A stretch of DNA of 32,392 bases from Actinomycetota bacterium (GCA_016870535.1 VGBK01000013.1:1-32392); one strand, 5' to 3'. Positions 6,926 to 14,832 are shown, numbered from the stretch's first letter. A program made the numbers and translations. Notes: a model not told the origin generated them from the letters alone.

Positions 6926-7720
6926 CTACGGGAGTTCGCAGGAGACCAGCACGCTCCCCGACAGGCAGGTGTCGGTCCCCAACCCCCCGTAGAGCTTGTC
7001 GTTCCCCGCTCCTCCGTCGAGGTAGTCGTCACCCTGTCGGCCGCGCAGGATGTCGTCCCCGCCGTACCCGAGCAACCGGTTCGACCGGCCGTTTCCGGAG
7101 ATCACGTCCCCATAGGGCGAGCCCAGCACGTTCTCCACCTCCCAGATCAGGGAGCCGATGGCCGGGCTGCCCAGGGAGTCGAAGTGGCCGTAGGCCAGAT
7201 CGACGCCGAACCCGACAGGGGCCAAGCGAAGGTCGAGGGTGTCGATCCCCGGACCGCCCCAGATGTCGTTGTCGCCCCAGGCGGTTATGACGATACGATC
7301 GCGACCCGCGCCTCCTTCGACCGTCCCGGTGAAGTTGGCCGCGCCGGGCCCGGGGTAGATGACGTCGTTCCCGTCCCCGCCCAGCAGGAAGCCGTCGCCG
7401 CCCTCCTGCCCGAAGATCCGGTCGTTGCCCGGGCCGCCGTCGAGCAGGTCCCCCCCGGGCCCCCCGTAGATGGTGTCGTCGCCGTAGCCGCCGCAGATGC
7501 GATCGCGGCCTCCCTTGCCGTAGATGACGTCGTTGCCGCCCAGGCCGATGATGACGTCGTCCCCGGAAGTCCCGTGAATGACGTCGTCCCCGGCGGTGCC
7601 CAGGTGGCCGGGGGTGGGAGGCAGGCCGAAGCAGTTGGGCCCCCCGGCAGCCCCCGCCGGCGCCGCCGCCGCCACCAGACCGCCCAGCACGACCAGGAGC
7701 AAGAGCCTGTTGACCCGCAT
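6926..7720 (-). CDS. Secreted RTX-repeat calcium-binding protein
   Basis: The 264-residue product has a signal peptide (LLLLVVLGGLVAAAAPAGAA) and then almost only RTX repeats: about nine nonapeptides up to residue ~130, a less regular beta-roll section, and four more near the end (GYGGDDILRGRQGDDYLDGG). The tail has the paired Cys seen in the CnaB-like neighbour (DTCLSGSVLVSCE). No catalytic domain is visible. I use ATG at 7720 rather than the GTG just before it, because GGGAGG is then five bases upstream; from the GTG it would be only two. It is probably an extracellular structural or Ca2+-buffering protein. Confidence 0.85.
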   Translation of the reverse strand: MRVNRLLLLVVLGGLVAAAAPAGAAGGPNCFGLPPTPGHLGTAGDDVIHGTSGDDVIIGLGGNDVIYGKGGRDRICGGYGDDTIYGGPGGDLLDGGPGNDRIFGQEGGDGFLLGGDGNDVIYPGPGAANFTGTVEGGAGRDRIVITAWGDNDIWGGPGIDTLDLRLAPVGFGVDLAYGHFDSLGSPAIGSLIWEVENVLGSPYGDVISGNGRSNRLLGYGGDDILRGRQGDDYLDGGAGNDKLYGGLGTDTCLSGSVLVSCELP

Positions 7721-7801
7721 CACTACCTCCCGTTCTCTCTCTGCCTCACCCGACCTCAGTCCGCTCGGCCCGCCTCGCCGCCTCGATGGCGCTCCACCGC
7801 C

Positions 7802-8293
7802 TCAACGGCCGGCGGCCAACGCCTCCCGCAGGAGCCCCCAGGTGGCCTCCAGGTCTTCCGGAATCACCCGGGTCTCCCCCACCGTGGTGACGAAACCGGT
7901 GTCGCCCGACCACCGCGGCACCAGGTGGAGGTGCAGGTGATCGGGGACTCCCGCCCCGGCGACTCGGCCCAGGTTGCAGCCGAGGTTGAACCCTTCGGGG
8001 CGCAAAGCCTCGCCGCAGGCCTGCTCGGCTCGTACCAGCAAGCGCCAGATCTCCTCGACCTCGGCGGCAGTGAGGTCGGCCGGGTCGGCAGCATGCCGGT
8101 ACTGGCTCACCATCAGGTGGCCGGTGGTATAGGGGTACCGGTTCAGCACGCTGAAGGACAGCGCTCCCCGTTCCAGGATCAGAGCCGCGGCGTCGTCCTC
8201 GCCGGGGAGACGGCAGAACAGGCACCCGGCCTCGTTCCACTCATCCGCCGAGCGAACGTAGCGGCTGCGCCACCCGGCCCAGAGGGTCTCCAC
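7802..8293 (-). CDS. HIT-family protein, Rv2613c-like Ap4A phosphorylase
   Basis: The 163-residue product carries the triad HLHLH (residues 119-123) followed by LVPRW, plus CLFC at 24-27. The N-terminal LWAGWRSRYV and the overall length match the actinobacterial branch related to Mycobacterium Rv2613c, described as a diadenosine tetraphosphate phosphorylase. It would act on dinucleoside polyphosphates in the cytoplasm. The GTG start lies 6 nt after a minus-strand TAGGCT box with no ribosome-binding site, so the message is probably leaderless. It is the second HIT gene within 6 kb and is clearly different from the first. Confidence 0.88.
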   Translation of the reverse strand: METLWAGWRSRYVRSADEWNEAGCLFCRLPGEDDAAALILERGALSFSVLNRYPYTTGHLMVSQYRHAADPADLTAAEVEEIWRLLVRAEQACGEALRPEGFNLGCNLGRVAGAGVPDHLHLHLVPRWSGDTGFVTTVGETRVIPEDLEATWGLLREALAAGR

Positions 8294-8299
8294 GACCCG

Positions 8300-8305
8300 A
8301 GCCTA
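8300..8305 (-). promoter_or_regulatory. TAGGCT -10 box, probable leaderless start
   Basis: The minus-strand TAGGCT is followed by 6 nt and then the GTG of the second HIT gene, with no Shine-Dalgarno sequence. Confidence 0.45.
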
Positions 8306-8318
8306 CTGCGCCCGCCGT

Positions 8319-9359
8319 TCAGGAGCGCACCGCACCCGCGATGGACTCGTAGAGGAAGGGCAGGGAGGTGTCCATGCGATAGTCGACGTTGGTGTGGTCG
8401 TCGTCGAACTCCTCGAAGCGGTGCGGGATGCCGGCGGCGCGCAGGGCCCGCACGAAGGCCCGGGCCCCGTGCACCAGGTGGTACTGATCGTTCACCCCGC
8501 AATCCAGGTAGAGGCCGCGCAACGACCTCAGGTTCTCCCGGCACTGCTCCTGCTTCACCAGTTCCACCGGATCGTGAGCCTTCCACGCGGCCCAGCGCAC
8601 CTCGTCCATCTCGGCCGTCTCGGGGTCGACCGGCAGGCGAATGCCCTTGGGTGCCGCCGGGTCGGGGTCGTACGAGGCGGCCATGGCCACCATCTCCATG
8701 TGGTGCAGCCACTCGTCGGTGGTCTTGGGCGCCGCAGCGAAGGCCTCCAGGAAGGGAGCCACCCCTCCCTTAGCGGCCAGGAAGCGCGCCGTGGCGGGCA
8801 GGTGGGCGCGGTAGCAGAGGTCGAACGCCATGTCGCCCGAGTGGCAGGCCACCGCTCCCCAGGCCTCCGCCCGCCGCAGTCCGTGGACTATGGAGCCGTA
8901 GCCCCCGGAGGACTTGCCGAACACCGCCCGGTGCTCGCGCCCCGGGAGGAGGCGGAACTCGGCTTCCAGACGGGGCAGCATCTCGTCGATCAGGAAGGCC
9001 TCCCAGCGCCCCATGGCCGCCGAGTCGATGTACTGGTTCCCACCCAGCGAGGTGAAGCAGTCGGGGAAGGCGGCCACCACCGGCCCCATGCAGCCCTCCT
9101 CGACCAGTCGGTCGAGGCGCTGCGGGACCGACTCGCCGAAGGCCTTCCAGTTGAGGTGGGCGAGGCCGCTCCCGGTGAAACCGACCAGGTCGACGAACAG
9201 GGGATAGCGGCGCGCCGGGTCGTCTGCGTAGCCGGGCGGCAGGTAGACCGCCACGAGGCGGCGGGTGGGATCTCCCAGGAGGTTGCCCTCCAGGGCGGCG
9301 GAGGCGATCTCGATCTCGACCAGGCGGCCGCTGGGCCGACGGAAGTTATGGACGGGCAC
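8319..9359 (-). CDS. Alpha/beta-hydrolase esterase, esterase-D/Fes-like
   Basis: The 346-residue cytoplasmic protein has the nucleophile elbow GKSSGG (Ser150), an Asp in YLDCGVNDQYH and a His in FDDDHTNVDYR, giving a complete catalytic triad in the order of the esterase D/enterochelin-esterase group. The N-terminus VAVYLPPGY and ADDPARRYPLFVDL are typical of that group. The substrate is unknown. The GTG start is supported by GAGGAG six bases upstream. A minus-strand CATAGT (9387-9392) is a likely -10. The gene is divergent from the Mut7-C gene. Confidence 0.85.
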   Translation of the reverse strand: MPVHNFRRPSGRLVEIEIASAALEGNLLGDPTRRLVAVYLPPGYADDPARRYPLFVDLVGFTGSGLAHLNWKAFGESVPQRLDRLVEEGCMGPVVAAFPDCFTSLGGNQYIDSAAMGRWEAFLIDEMLPRLEAEFRLLPGREHRAVFGKSSGGYGSIVHGLRRAEAWGAVACHSGDMAFDLCYRAHLPATARFLAAKGGVAPFLEAFAAAPKTTDEWLHHMEMVAMAASYDPDPAAPKGIRLPVDPETAEMDEVRWAAWKAHDPVELVKQEQCRENLRSLRGLYLDCGVNDQYHLVHGARAFVRALRAAGIPHRFEEFDDDHTNVDYRMDTSLPFLYESIAGAVRS

Positions 9360-9386
9360 GGCTCTCCTCGGGATGGGGGCAGCCGG

Positions 9387-9392
9387 ACTATG
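9387..9392 (-). promoter_or_regulatory. -10-like box CATAGT of the esterase gene
   Basis: It lies about 27 nt before the GTG at 9359, in the same layout as the boxes before the RTX/transglycosylase-like and rhodanese genes: minus-strand CATA(C/G)T facing a plus-strand TAGnGT box. Confidence 0.35.
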
Positions 9393-9413
9393 CCAGGCGG
9401 GCGCCGCCGCCGC

Positions 9414-9419
9414 TAGCGT
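9414..9419 (+). promoter_or_regulatory. TAGCGT -10 box
   Basis: TAGCGT ends 14 nt before the GTG of the Mut7-C gene; GGGAGC lies in between as the ribosome-binding site. Confidence 0.4.
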
Positions 9420-9433
9420 GGATCGGGAGCAAC

Positions 9434-10189
9434 GTGGCCGTCGTCGAGATCCGCTGCTACGCCGAACTGAACGACTTCCTCGCGCCCGCCCGTCGGCAGC
9501 GGCCCTTCGACTACTCGGTCGGTGCGAGAGCCGGCGTCAAGGACGCCCTGGAGGCCGCCGGAGTGCCTCACCCCGAGATCGACCTGATCCTGGTCAACGG
9601 CGAACCGGCTGGCTTCGACCGCCTCCTGGCCCCAGGCGACCGGGTGGCCGCCTACCCCCGGTTCCGCCGCCTGGAGGTGGGCGCCATCTCGCCCGTCCAC
9701 CTGCCCGCGCCGGGCGTGTGGCGCTTCGTCCTCGACGGCCATCTGGGGCGCCTGGCCCGCCATCTCCGCCTGCTGGGATTCGACGCGGCCCACCGGCCGG
9801 AGACGGAAGACGCCGATCTGGCCGCAGCCGCCGCCACCGGCGACCGCGTCCTCCTCACCCGGGACCTGGGCTTGCTGAAGCGAGGGGTGGTGCGCCGCGG
9901 CTACCGCGTTCGGCGCACCGACCCCTTCGAGCAGGTGGTCGAGGTGATCCGGCACTTCGACCTGGCCGGCCGCACCGACCCCTTCGCCCGCTGCCTGCCC
10001 TGCGGCGAGACGCTGGCGTCCACCGACACCGAGCAGGCGGCCGCCCGGGTGCCGCCCGGGGTCGCCGACCGCCACACCGACTACCGGCACTGCCCGCGGT
10101 GCGGCCGCCTGTACTGGCGAGGAACCCACTACGCCCGCCTCCTGGCGCTGGTGGAGAGGGTACGCGCCGCAGTTGCCGCTCCCGACTGA
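9434..10189 (+). CDS. Mut7-C RNase-domain protein with ubiquitin-like N-terminus
   Basis: The 251-residue product has two parts. Residues 1-80 form a MoaD/ubiquitin-like fold (the Mut7-C ubiquitin family) without a terminal Gly-Gly. Residues 95-245 form the Mut7-C RNase domain, a PIN-like fold with acidic residues at D101, D127 and D144 (LLTRDLGLL) and a zinc ribbon C187-x2-C190 with C220-x2-C223. The family is predicted to cut RNA, perhaps rRNA or tRNA; the target is not known. GTG start with GGGAGC upstream. malQ follows after 37 nt but has its own promoter-like box. Confidence 0.9.
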   Translation: MAVVEIRCYAELNDFLAPARRQRPFDYSVGARAGVKDALEAAGVPHPEIDLILVNGEPAGFDRLLAPGDRVAAYPRFRRLEVGAISPVHLPAPGVWRFVLDGHLGRLARHLRLLGFDAAHRPETEDADLAAAAATGDRVLLTRDLGLLKRGVVRRGYRVRRTDPFEQVVEVIRHFDLAGRTDPFARCLPCGETLASTDTEQAAARVPPGVADRHTDYRHCPRCGRLYWRGTHYARLLALVERVRAAVAAPD

Positions 10190-10211
10190 GGCAGCCGACC
10201 ACGACCCGGCG

Positions 10212-10217
10212 TAGCAT
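10212..10217 (+). promoter_or_regulatory. TAGCAT -10 box, probable leaderless start
   Basis: TAGCAT ends 9 nt before the ATG of malQ; the nine bases contain no Shine-Dalgarno sequence. Confidence 0.45.
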
Positions 10218-10226
10218 GCGCCCGCC

Positions 10227-11726
10227 ATGTCCGGCACCCGCCGCTCCGGCCTGCTGCTGCACCCCACCAGCCTTCCCGGCCCCTACGGCATCGGCGACCT
10301 CGGCCCCGAGGCATACCGGTGGCTGGCGTGGCTGGCCGAGACCGGTTGCACCTACTGGCAGGTCCTGCCACTAGGACCTACCGGCTACGGCGACTCCCCC
10401 TACTTCTGCTTCTCCGCCTTCGCCGGCAATCCCCTTCTGGTGAGCCCCGACCTACTGGCGGCCGAGGGCCTTCTGACGCCGTCCGATCTGGCCGACGCGC
10501 CGGCGTTCCCCGCCGACCGGGTGGACTTCGGCCAGGTGATCCCCTGGAAACTGGCCTTGCTCGATCTTGCCTTCGAGCGGTTTCGCACCGCTCCGCCGAA
10601 GGCCGCCACCGACCTCTACCGCCGGTTCCGGAAGACCCAGGCCCACTGGCTCGACGACTACGCGCTGTTCATGGCCCTCAAGGAAGCCCACGGCGGCGGA
10701 CCCTGGACGGAATGGCCGGCGCCTCTGCGCCACCGCCGTCGCGACGCCCTGGCCTCGGCCCGCTCCTCCCTGGAGGCCGAGAGCCAGCGCCAGGCCTTCC
10801 GGCAGTTCCTGTTCTTCGAGCAATGGGGCCGGCTGCGGGCTGAGGCGCAGCGCCTGGGGATGAGGATCCTGGGCGACGCTCCCCTGTACGTCGCCGGGGA
10901 CAGCGCCGACCTCTGGGCCCACCCCGGCCTCTTCAAACTGGATGGCGACCTCAGGCCCACCGTGGTGGCCGGAGTGCCGCCCGACTACTTCACCGAGACG
11001 GGCCAGTTGTGGGGCAACCCCATCTACGAGTGGGAGCATCATGCGGCGGACGGCTTCGCCTGGTGGATCTCCCGGCTCCGAGCCCTGCTGGGGCTCTCCG
11101 ACCTGGTGCGCATCGACCACTTCCGGGCCTTCGTGGACTACTGGGAGGTGCCGGCCGGCTCTCCGACGGCGGAGTCGGGCCGCTGGGTCTGGGGGCCCGG
11201 CGCCGCCTTCTTCCACCACGTTCGCCGCGCCCTGGGGGGCCTGCCGATCGTCGCCGAGGACCTGGGCGAACTGCATCCCGAAGTCCCCGCCCTCCTGGCC
11301 GAACTCGGCCTGCCGGGCATGAAGATCCTGCAATTCGCCTACGACGGCGACCCGGGCAACCCCTTCCTGCCGCAGCACCACACCGAGAACTGCGTCGTCT
11401 ACACCGGCACCCACGACAACGACACCACGGTGGGCTGGTATCGGTCGCTCCGGCCGGCGGAGCGTCGGATGGTGCGCGCCGCCCTGGGCAGCCGCGGCCG
11501 CCACATCGCCCAGGATCTGATGCGGGAAGCCTGGGCCTCGCCGGCCTTCCTCGCCGTGGCCCCCATGCAGGATGCGCTCGAAGCGGGCCCGGAGGGGCGC
11601 ATGAACACCCCCGGTAGGCTGGGCGGCAACTGGTCCTGGCGGCTGCCGCCGGGAAGGCTCACCCGATCTCGCCGGGACAGGCTGGCCGCGCTCAACCGCG
11701 AATCCGGACGCTTCCGACCGAACTAA
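10227..11726 (+). CDS. malQ: 4-alpha-glucanotransferase (amylomaltase, GH77)
   Basis: The 499-residue enzyme moves alpha-1,4-glucan segments between maltodextrins and releases glucose. It opens with RSGLLLHPTSLPGPYGIGDL, the GH77 signature. The nucleophile is D297 (RIDHFRAF), the acid/base is E344 (AEDLGE) and the stabilising Asp is D397 (GTHDND). The length is normal for the short bacterial form. It overlaps the 3' end of the FGGY kinase gene by 4 nt, tail to tail. Together with pgi nearby it points to glycogen or maltodextrin use, although no other glycogen gene is here. Confidence 0.96.
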   Translation: MSGTRRSGLLLHPTSLPGPYGIGDLGPEAYRWLAWLAETGCTYWQVLPLGPTGYGDSPYFCFSAFAGNPLLVSPDLLAAEGLLTPSDLADAPAFPADRVDFGQVIPWKLALLDLAFERFRTAPPKAATDLYRRFRKTQAHWLDDYALFMALKEAHGGGPWTEWPAPLRHRRRDALASARSSLEAESQRQAFRQFLFFEQWGRLRAEAQRLGMRILGDAPLYVAGDSADLWAHPGLFKLDGDLRPTVVAGVPPDYFTETGQLWGNPIYEWEHHAADGFAWWISRLRALLGLSDLVRIDHFRAFVDYWEVPAGSPTAESGRWVWGPGAAFFHHVRRALGGLPIVAEDLGELHPEVPALLAELGLPGMKILQFAYDGDPGNPFLPQHHTENCVVYTGTHDNDTTVGWYRSLRPAERRMVRAALGSRGRHIAQDLMREAWASPAFLAVAPMQDALEAGPEGRMNTPGRLGGNWSWRLPPGRLTRSRRDRLAALNRESGRFRPN

Positions 11727-13264
11727 GCCTCCGGCAGCGGCAGGGCGCCGGCGAGCGGGCCCAGTTGGTCGGGGAGGCGCAGCCAGGCCTGCTCGTAGAG
11801 GGCGCGGTAGGCCCCGGCGAGCTTCGCATCGGGCCCGACGATCACCCCCGAGCCCACGGCGGCGGCGCTCACGGCGGCGGCGCCGGCGGCATGATCCGGG
11901 TACTCCCCGGCCCCCACTCCGCCCAGCACCGCGGCTCCCAGAGCGGCCGGCTCCCCGGCGCCGGCCACCTCGAACTCCCTTCCGGTGATGGTCGCCTTCA
12001 TCTGCATCCAGAGCGGGAGGTTCACCGCACCCCCCAGGACGCGCACCCGTGGCGAGACCACCCCCAGGTGCTCCGCCATCCAGACGAGGTTGTGCCGCAG
12101 GGAGAAGCAGGAGGATTCCAGAACGGCTTGCAGCAGGTCGCCACGGCTGTGCCCGGTGGTCAGCCCGACGAAGGCGCCCCGCGCTCGCTCGGGCTCGAAA
12201 CGCGGCGAGGCGCCCCGCCCGAACTGCGGGAAGCACATGGCCCCTGTCGGCCGCAGCGGCGAGCGGATCTCACCGAACATGCGCCCGTAGGCGTCGGGTT
12301 CGTCATCGGGCCACCGCCAAACCTCGCGACGAAGCCAGTCCACCAGTCCCCCCGCCAGGCCCACCGAGGCCAGCAGCACCATGCGCCCGGGCACCACGTC
12401 GGCGTAGCAGTTGACGTGGGCCGCCAGGCCGGCGTCCCCCGCCGGCGCCCGGGCCACCGAGGCCACGAGCGCCTCGGCACTGCCCGTGGAGTCCACCGGC
12501 ATTCCCTCGGCACCACCGGCCACGAAGGTGGCGCACACATGATCGTGCCCTCCCAGCACCACCGGAGTGCCGGCCCGCAGCCCGGTGGCCGCGGCGGCCT
12601 CGGGGGTCACCCGCCCCACCATGGTCCCCGACTGGCCGGCAGGGGGCATCAAGCGCGCCTCCAGACCGGCGGCCGCCAGCAGCTCGGCGGACCAGTCCCG
12701 CTTCTCGCGGTCGAACAGCATGGTGCGCGCCGCCACCGAGTAGTCGGTGCAGGGCGACCCGGTGAGCCTCAGGACCAGCCAATCCTCGGTGGACAGCCAG
12801 GCGGCGGCGTGTTCCCAGACCTCGGGTTCGTGGTCGCGCACCCACATGGCCTTGTTCGCCCCGAACAGCCCGTCGAGCGTCTGCCCGCTGATGGCGTAGA
12901 CGCGCTCGCTGCCCAGCGCCTTCTCCCAGTACTCGGCGTAGCCCGCGGCCCGGATGTCGAACCAGGCGATGATCGGGCGCAGCGCCCGGCCGTGGGCGTC
13001 GACCGGCAGCCCGGCTTCCCCCACCGTCGCCGCCGCCACCGCCGCCGGCTCCACCCCGGACGGCAGCGCCGCCACCGCCTCCCGAAGGGCGGCCGCGGCG
13101 GCCGCCCATAGGGCTTCCCCATCGATGTCGGCCCACCCCGGACGAGGCCGGGAAGTCGGAGTCGGACGGCGGGCGAGGGCCAGCAGGGTGCCGTCGAGGG
13201 CGAACGCCCCGGCCCGCACCTCACGGGTGCCGGCATCGAGGCCGATGAGGCAGGCCGGGCTCAC
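11723..13264 (-). CDS. FGGY-family carbohydrate kinase
   Basis: The 513-residue cytoplasmic kinase phosphorylates a sugar or polyol with ATP. The N-terminal phosphate loop is LIGLDAGT (D10-T13). The catalytic Asp is probably D241 in VLGGHDHV. The C-terminal FGGY_C part contains VRVLGGAVNLPLWMQMKA and GEPAALGAAVLGG, which form the adenosine site. GGHDH instead of the GGGD typical of xylulokinases places it in a less characterised branch (pentulose/hexulose or polyol kinases). The GTG start follows a minus-strand TAGCCT by 7 nt and has no ribosome-binding site. Confidence 0.9.
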   Translation of the reverse strand: MSPACLIGLDAGTREVRAGAFALDGTLLALARRPTPTSRPRPGWADIDGEALWAAAAAALREAVAALPSGVEPAAVAAATVGEAGLPVDAHGRALRPIIAWFDIRAAGYAEYWEKALGSERVYAISGQTLDGLFGANKAMWVRDHEPEVWEHAAAWLSTEDWLVLRLTGSPCTDYSVAARTMLFDREKRDWSAELLAAAGLEARLMPPAGQSGTMVGRVTPEAAAATGLRAGTPVVLGGHDHVCATFVAGGAEGMPVDSTGSAEALVASVARAPAGDAGLAAHVNCYADVVPGRMVLLASVGLAGGLVDWLRREVWRWPDDEPDAYGRMFGEIRSPLRPTGAMCFPQFGRGASPRFEPERARGAFVGLTTGHSRGDLLQAVLESSCFSLRHNLVWMAEHLGVVSPRVRVLGGAVNLPLWMQMKATITGREFEVAGAGEPAALGAAVLGGVGAGEYPDHAAGAAAVSAAAVGSGVIVGPDAKLAGAYRALYEQAWLRLPDQLGPLAGALPLPEA

Positions 13265-13271
13265 GGTCGCC

Positions 13272-13277
13272 AGGCTA
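13272..13277 (-). promoter_or_regulatory. TAGCCT -10 box, probable leaderless start
   Basis: On the minus strand TAGCCT ends 7 nt before the GTG of the FGGY kinase and lies in the 24-bp gap after the rhodanese gene. Confidence 0.45.
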
Positions 13278-13288
13278 GAAGGTCCGGC

Positions 13289-13708
13289 TCAAGGAGTCTC
13301 GAAGGGCAGGCCCGCCTCGGCCCAGGCCACGATGCCGCCGCCGATCTCCGTAACCCCCAGGAAGCCCATGCCGCGCATCATCTCCCGCACCTCGCCGGAG
13401 CGGTTGCCGGTGCGGCAGTAGATGACGTAGGGGGCCAGGCGGTCGAAGGCGGCGAGCCGGTCGCCGAAGTCGGCGGCGTAGTAGTCCAGGTTCACCGCCC
13501 CGGCCAGGTGCCCGGTGCCGAACTCGTCGGGGGTGCGCACATCGAGGACCACCAGGCCCGGTGGAGCCGAATCGATCAGGGCCGCGGCGTCGGCCGGGGA
13601 GACGGTCTCGATCACCGCGGCGGGCGCCGCGGTGCCGCCTTCGCCGCCGCAGGCTGCGGCCAGCACGCCCAAGACGACGACCAGGACCACCACCAGGCTG
13701 GTGCGCAC
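13289..13708 (-). CDS. Rhodanese-domain lipoprotein
   Basis: The 139-residue product begins with a lipoprotein signal (VVVLVVVLGVLAAAC, lipidated Cys20), a Gly/Ala linker, and a single rhodanese domain from about residue 35. The active loop is YCRTGNRSG with the sulfur-carrying Cys98, and DVRTPDEF (CH2A-like) is intact. It would act outside the membrane on sulfane sulfur or thiosulfate, possibly in redox repair. The GTG at 13708 is preferred to the longer open frame because AGGAGGAG lies just before it and a lipobox then sits at the right distance. Confidence 0.88.
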   Translation of the reverse strand: MRTSLVVVLVVVLGVLAAACGGEGGTAAPAAVIETVSPADAAALIDSAPPGLVVLDVRTPDEFGTGHLAGAVNLDYYAADFGDRLAAFDRLAPYVIYCRTGNRSGEVREMMRGMGFLGVTEIGGGIVAWAEAGLPFETP

Positions 13709-13736
13709 GGACTCCTCCTGAAGGAACGCGCCGGGC

Positions 13737-13742
13737 ACTATG
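13737..13742 (-). promoter_or_regulatory. -10-like box CATAGT of the rhodanese gene
   Basis: Minus-strand CATAGT lies 28 nt before the GTG at 13708, across from the plus-strand TAGTGT of the small Cys gene. Confidence 0.35.
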
Positions 13743-13777
13743 GCGGCGTCGGGCGGCCGACACAAGCCGGGAAGGCC

Positions 13778-13783
13778 TAGTGT
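13778..13783 (+). promoter_or_regulatory. TAGTGT -10 box, probable leaderless start
   Basis: TAGTGT ends 7 nt before the ATG at 13791. An in-frame GTG (13782-13784) overlaps the box and is therefore a poor start. Confidence 0.4.
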
Positions 13784-13790
13784 GCGTCCC

Positions 13791-13937
13791 ATGCGATCCA
13801 AGTGCGCCGACTGCGCGATGCGCCGCAAGGCCGAGGCCGCGCCCAACAAGCTCATGTCCCGGCTCTGGCGCTGGCACACCAAGTGGTGCCCCGGCTGGAA
13901 GGCCTACCAGCGCGAACTGGGGGAACAAGCCTCCTGA
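13791..13937 (+). CDS. Small conserved Cys-containing protein
   Basis: The 48-residue product has C5-x2-C8 and C33 with a strongly basic, Trp-rich centre (LWRWHTKWCPGWKAYQ). Short proteins with this CxxC...RLWRWHxxWCPGWK layout occur, from memory, in several anaerobes and actinobacteria and have no known role; a metal site or a redox function is possible. The codon pattern agrees with the neighbouring genes, and a TAGTGT box at a leaderless distance supports ATG at 13791. It is transcribed away from the rhodanese lipoprotein, which may be a functional hint (sulfur/redox). Confidence 0.8.
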   Translation: MRSKCADCAMRRKAEAAPNKLMSRLWRWHTKWCPGWKAYQRELGEQAS

Positions 13938-14020
13938 CGGGGGGATCCCCCGGCGGCGGGCAGCGGAGAGGCCCCGCCTGCAGCGGCTAGCCTTTCCCGG
14001 TCACAGGAGGGTAGGTAGGC

Positions 14021-14323
14021 ATGCTGCGACACGTGGTCCTCTTCCGCTGGAAGCCGGGCACCACCCCCGAGAGGATCGAGGAGATCGAGGACGCCTTCCG
14101 CGCCCTGCCCGCCAGGATCCCCCAGATCGCCGGATTCGAATGGGGCCGGGATGTCAGTGTGCAGGGCCTGAGCCAGGGCTTCACCCACTGCTTCGTAGTC
14201 ACCTTCGCCTCGGAGGCCGACCGGGACGCCTACGCCCCTCACCCGAATCATCTCGCCTTCATCGCGCTGAGCCGGCCCCACGTCGACGGCTTGCTGGTGC
14301 TCGACTACTTCGCCGGCAGCTGA
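14021..14323 (+). CDS. Dabb-family (stress-responsive A/B barrel) protein
   Basis: The 100-residue product starts MLRHVVLFRWK, the usual Dabb opening, and ends with VDGLLVLDYF after PNHLAFI. These dimeric ferredoxin-like barrels include small enzymes such as olivetolic acid cyclase and many stress-related proteins; no specific reaction can be assigned. The ATG follows AGGAGGG, and TAGCCT at 13988-13993 may be its -10. The next gene begins 8 nt after the stop, so the two form a probable pair. Confidence 0.9.
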   Translation: MLRHVVLFRWKPGTTPERIEEIEDAFRALPARIPQIAGFEWGRDVSVQGLSQGFTHCFVVTFASEADRDAYAPHPNHLAFIALSRPHVDGLLVLDYFAGS

Positions 14324-14331
14324 GAGCGGAG

Positions 14332-14832
14332 ATGGCCGCGGGCGACGTGCAGCAAAGGGCCCGGGACCTGTTCCTGGACGACGCCAACACCTTCGGTTGT
14401 GCCGAGACCGCCCTCGTCGTGCTGCAGGAGCACTTCGCCCTCCCCGACGCCGGGAACTCCTCCGCCGCCATGGCCCTGAACGGGGGCATCGCCTACAGCG
14501 GGGGGATGTGCGGGGCCGTCACCGGTGCCGCCCTGGCCGCCGGCCTCCTGGCAGGGAGGCTGATCCCGGATCACCTCCGGGCCAAGGCCGAGGCCCGCCG
14601 GGTCGCCCAGGCGCTCCTGGCCGAGTTCACCGCGGAGTTCGGCTCCTCAGACTGCCGCCGGCTCACCGGCTACGACTTCACCCAGCCGGGGGAGCATCAC
14701 CGTTTCATCGAGAGCGGCATCTGGCGGGAGGCCTGCCTGCGCCAGATCGAGTTCGCCGTAGGGCGAATGGGACGGCTGGTCGCCGCCGCCTGGGAGGCCG
14801 CGCCCTCACCCCCCACCTCTGCGCCGGCCTGA
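14332..14832 (+). CDS. C_GCAxxG_C_C family redox-associated protein
   Basis: The 166-residue product shows the family layout: FGCAET (C23), GGMCGAVTGA (C60), SSDCRRLTGYDF (C108) and EACLRQIE (C135). Members are helical, often lie near redox or metal genes, and are thought to bind a metal or cofactor through these Cys; the function is unproven. Start ATG with GAGCGGAG directly before it, 8 nt after the Dabb stop. The family is sometimes exported by the Tat route as fusions; here no signal peptide is present. Confidence 0.88.
   Translation: MAAGDVQQRARDLFLDDANTFGCAETALVVLQEHFALPDAGNSSAAMALNGGIAYSGGMCGAVTGAALAAGLLAGRLIPDHLRAKAEARRVAQALLAEFTAEFGSSDCRRLTGYDFTQPGEHHRFIESGIWREACLRQIEFAVGRMGRLVAAAWEAAPSPPTSAPA

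Noticed and set aside
8394-9416. 340-codon plus-strand frame
   Set aside because: It is the complement of the esterase gene, which has an intact catalytic triad and a good ribosome-binding site.
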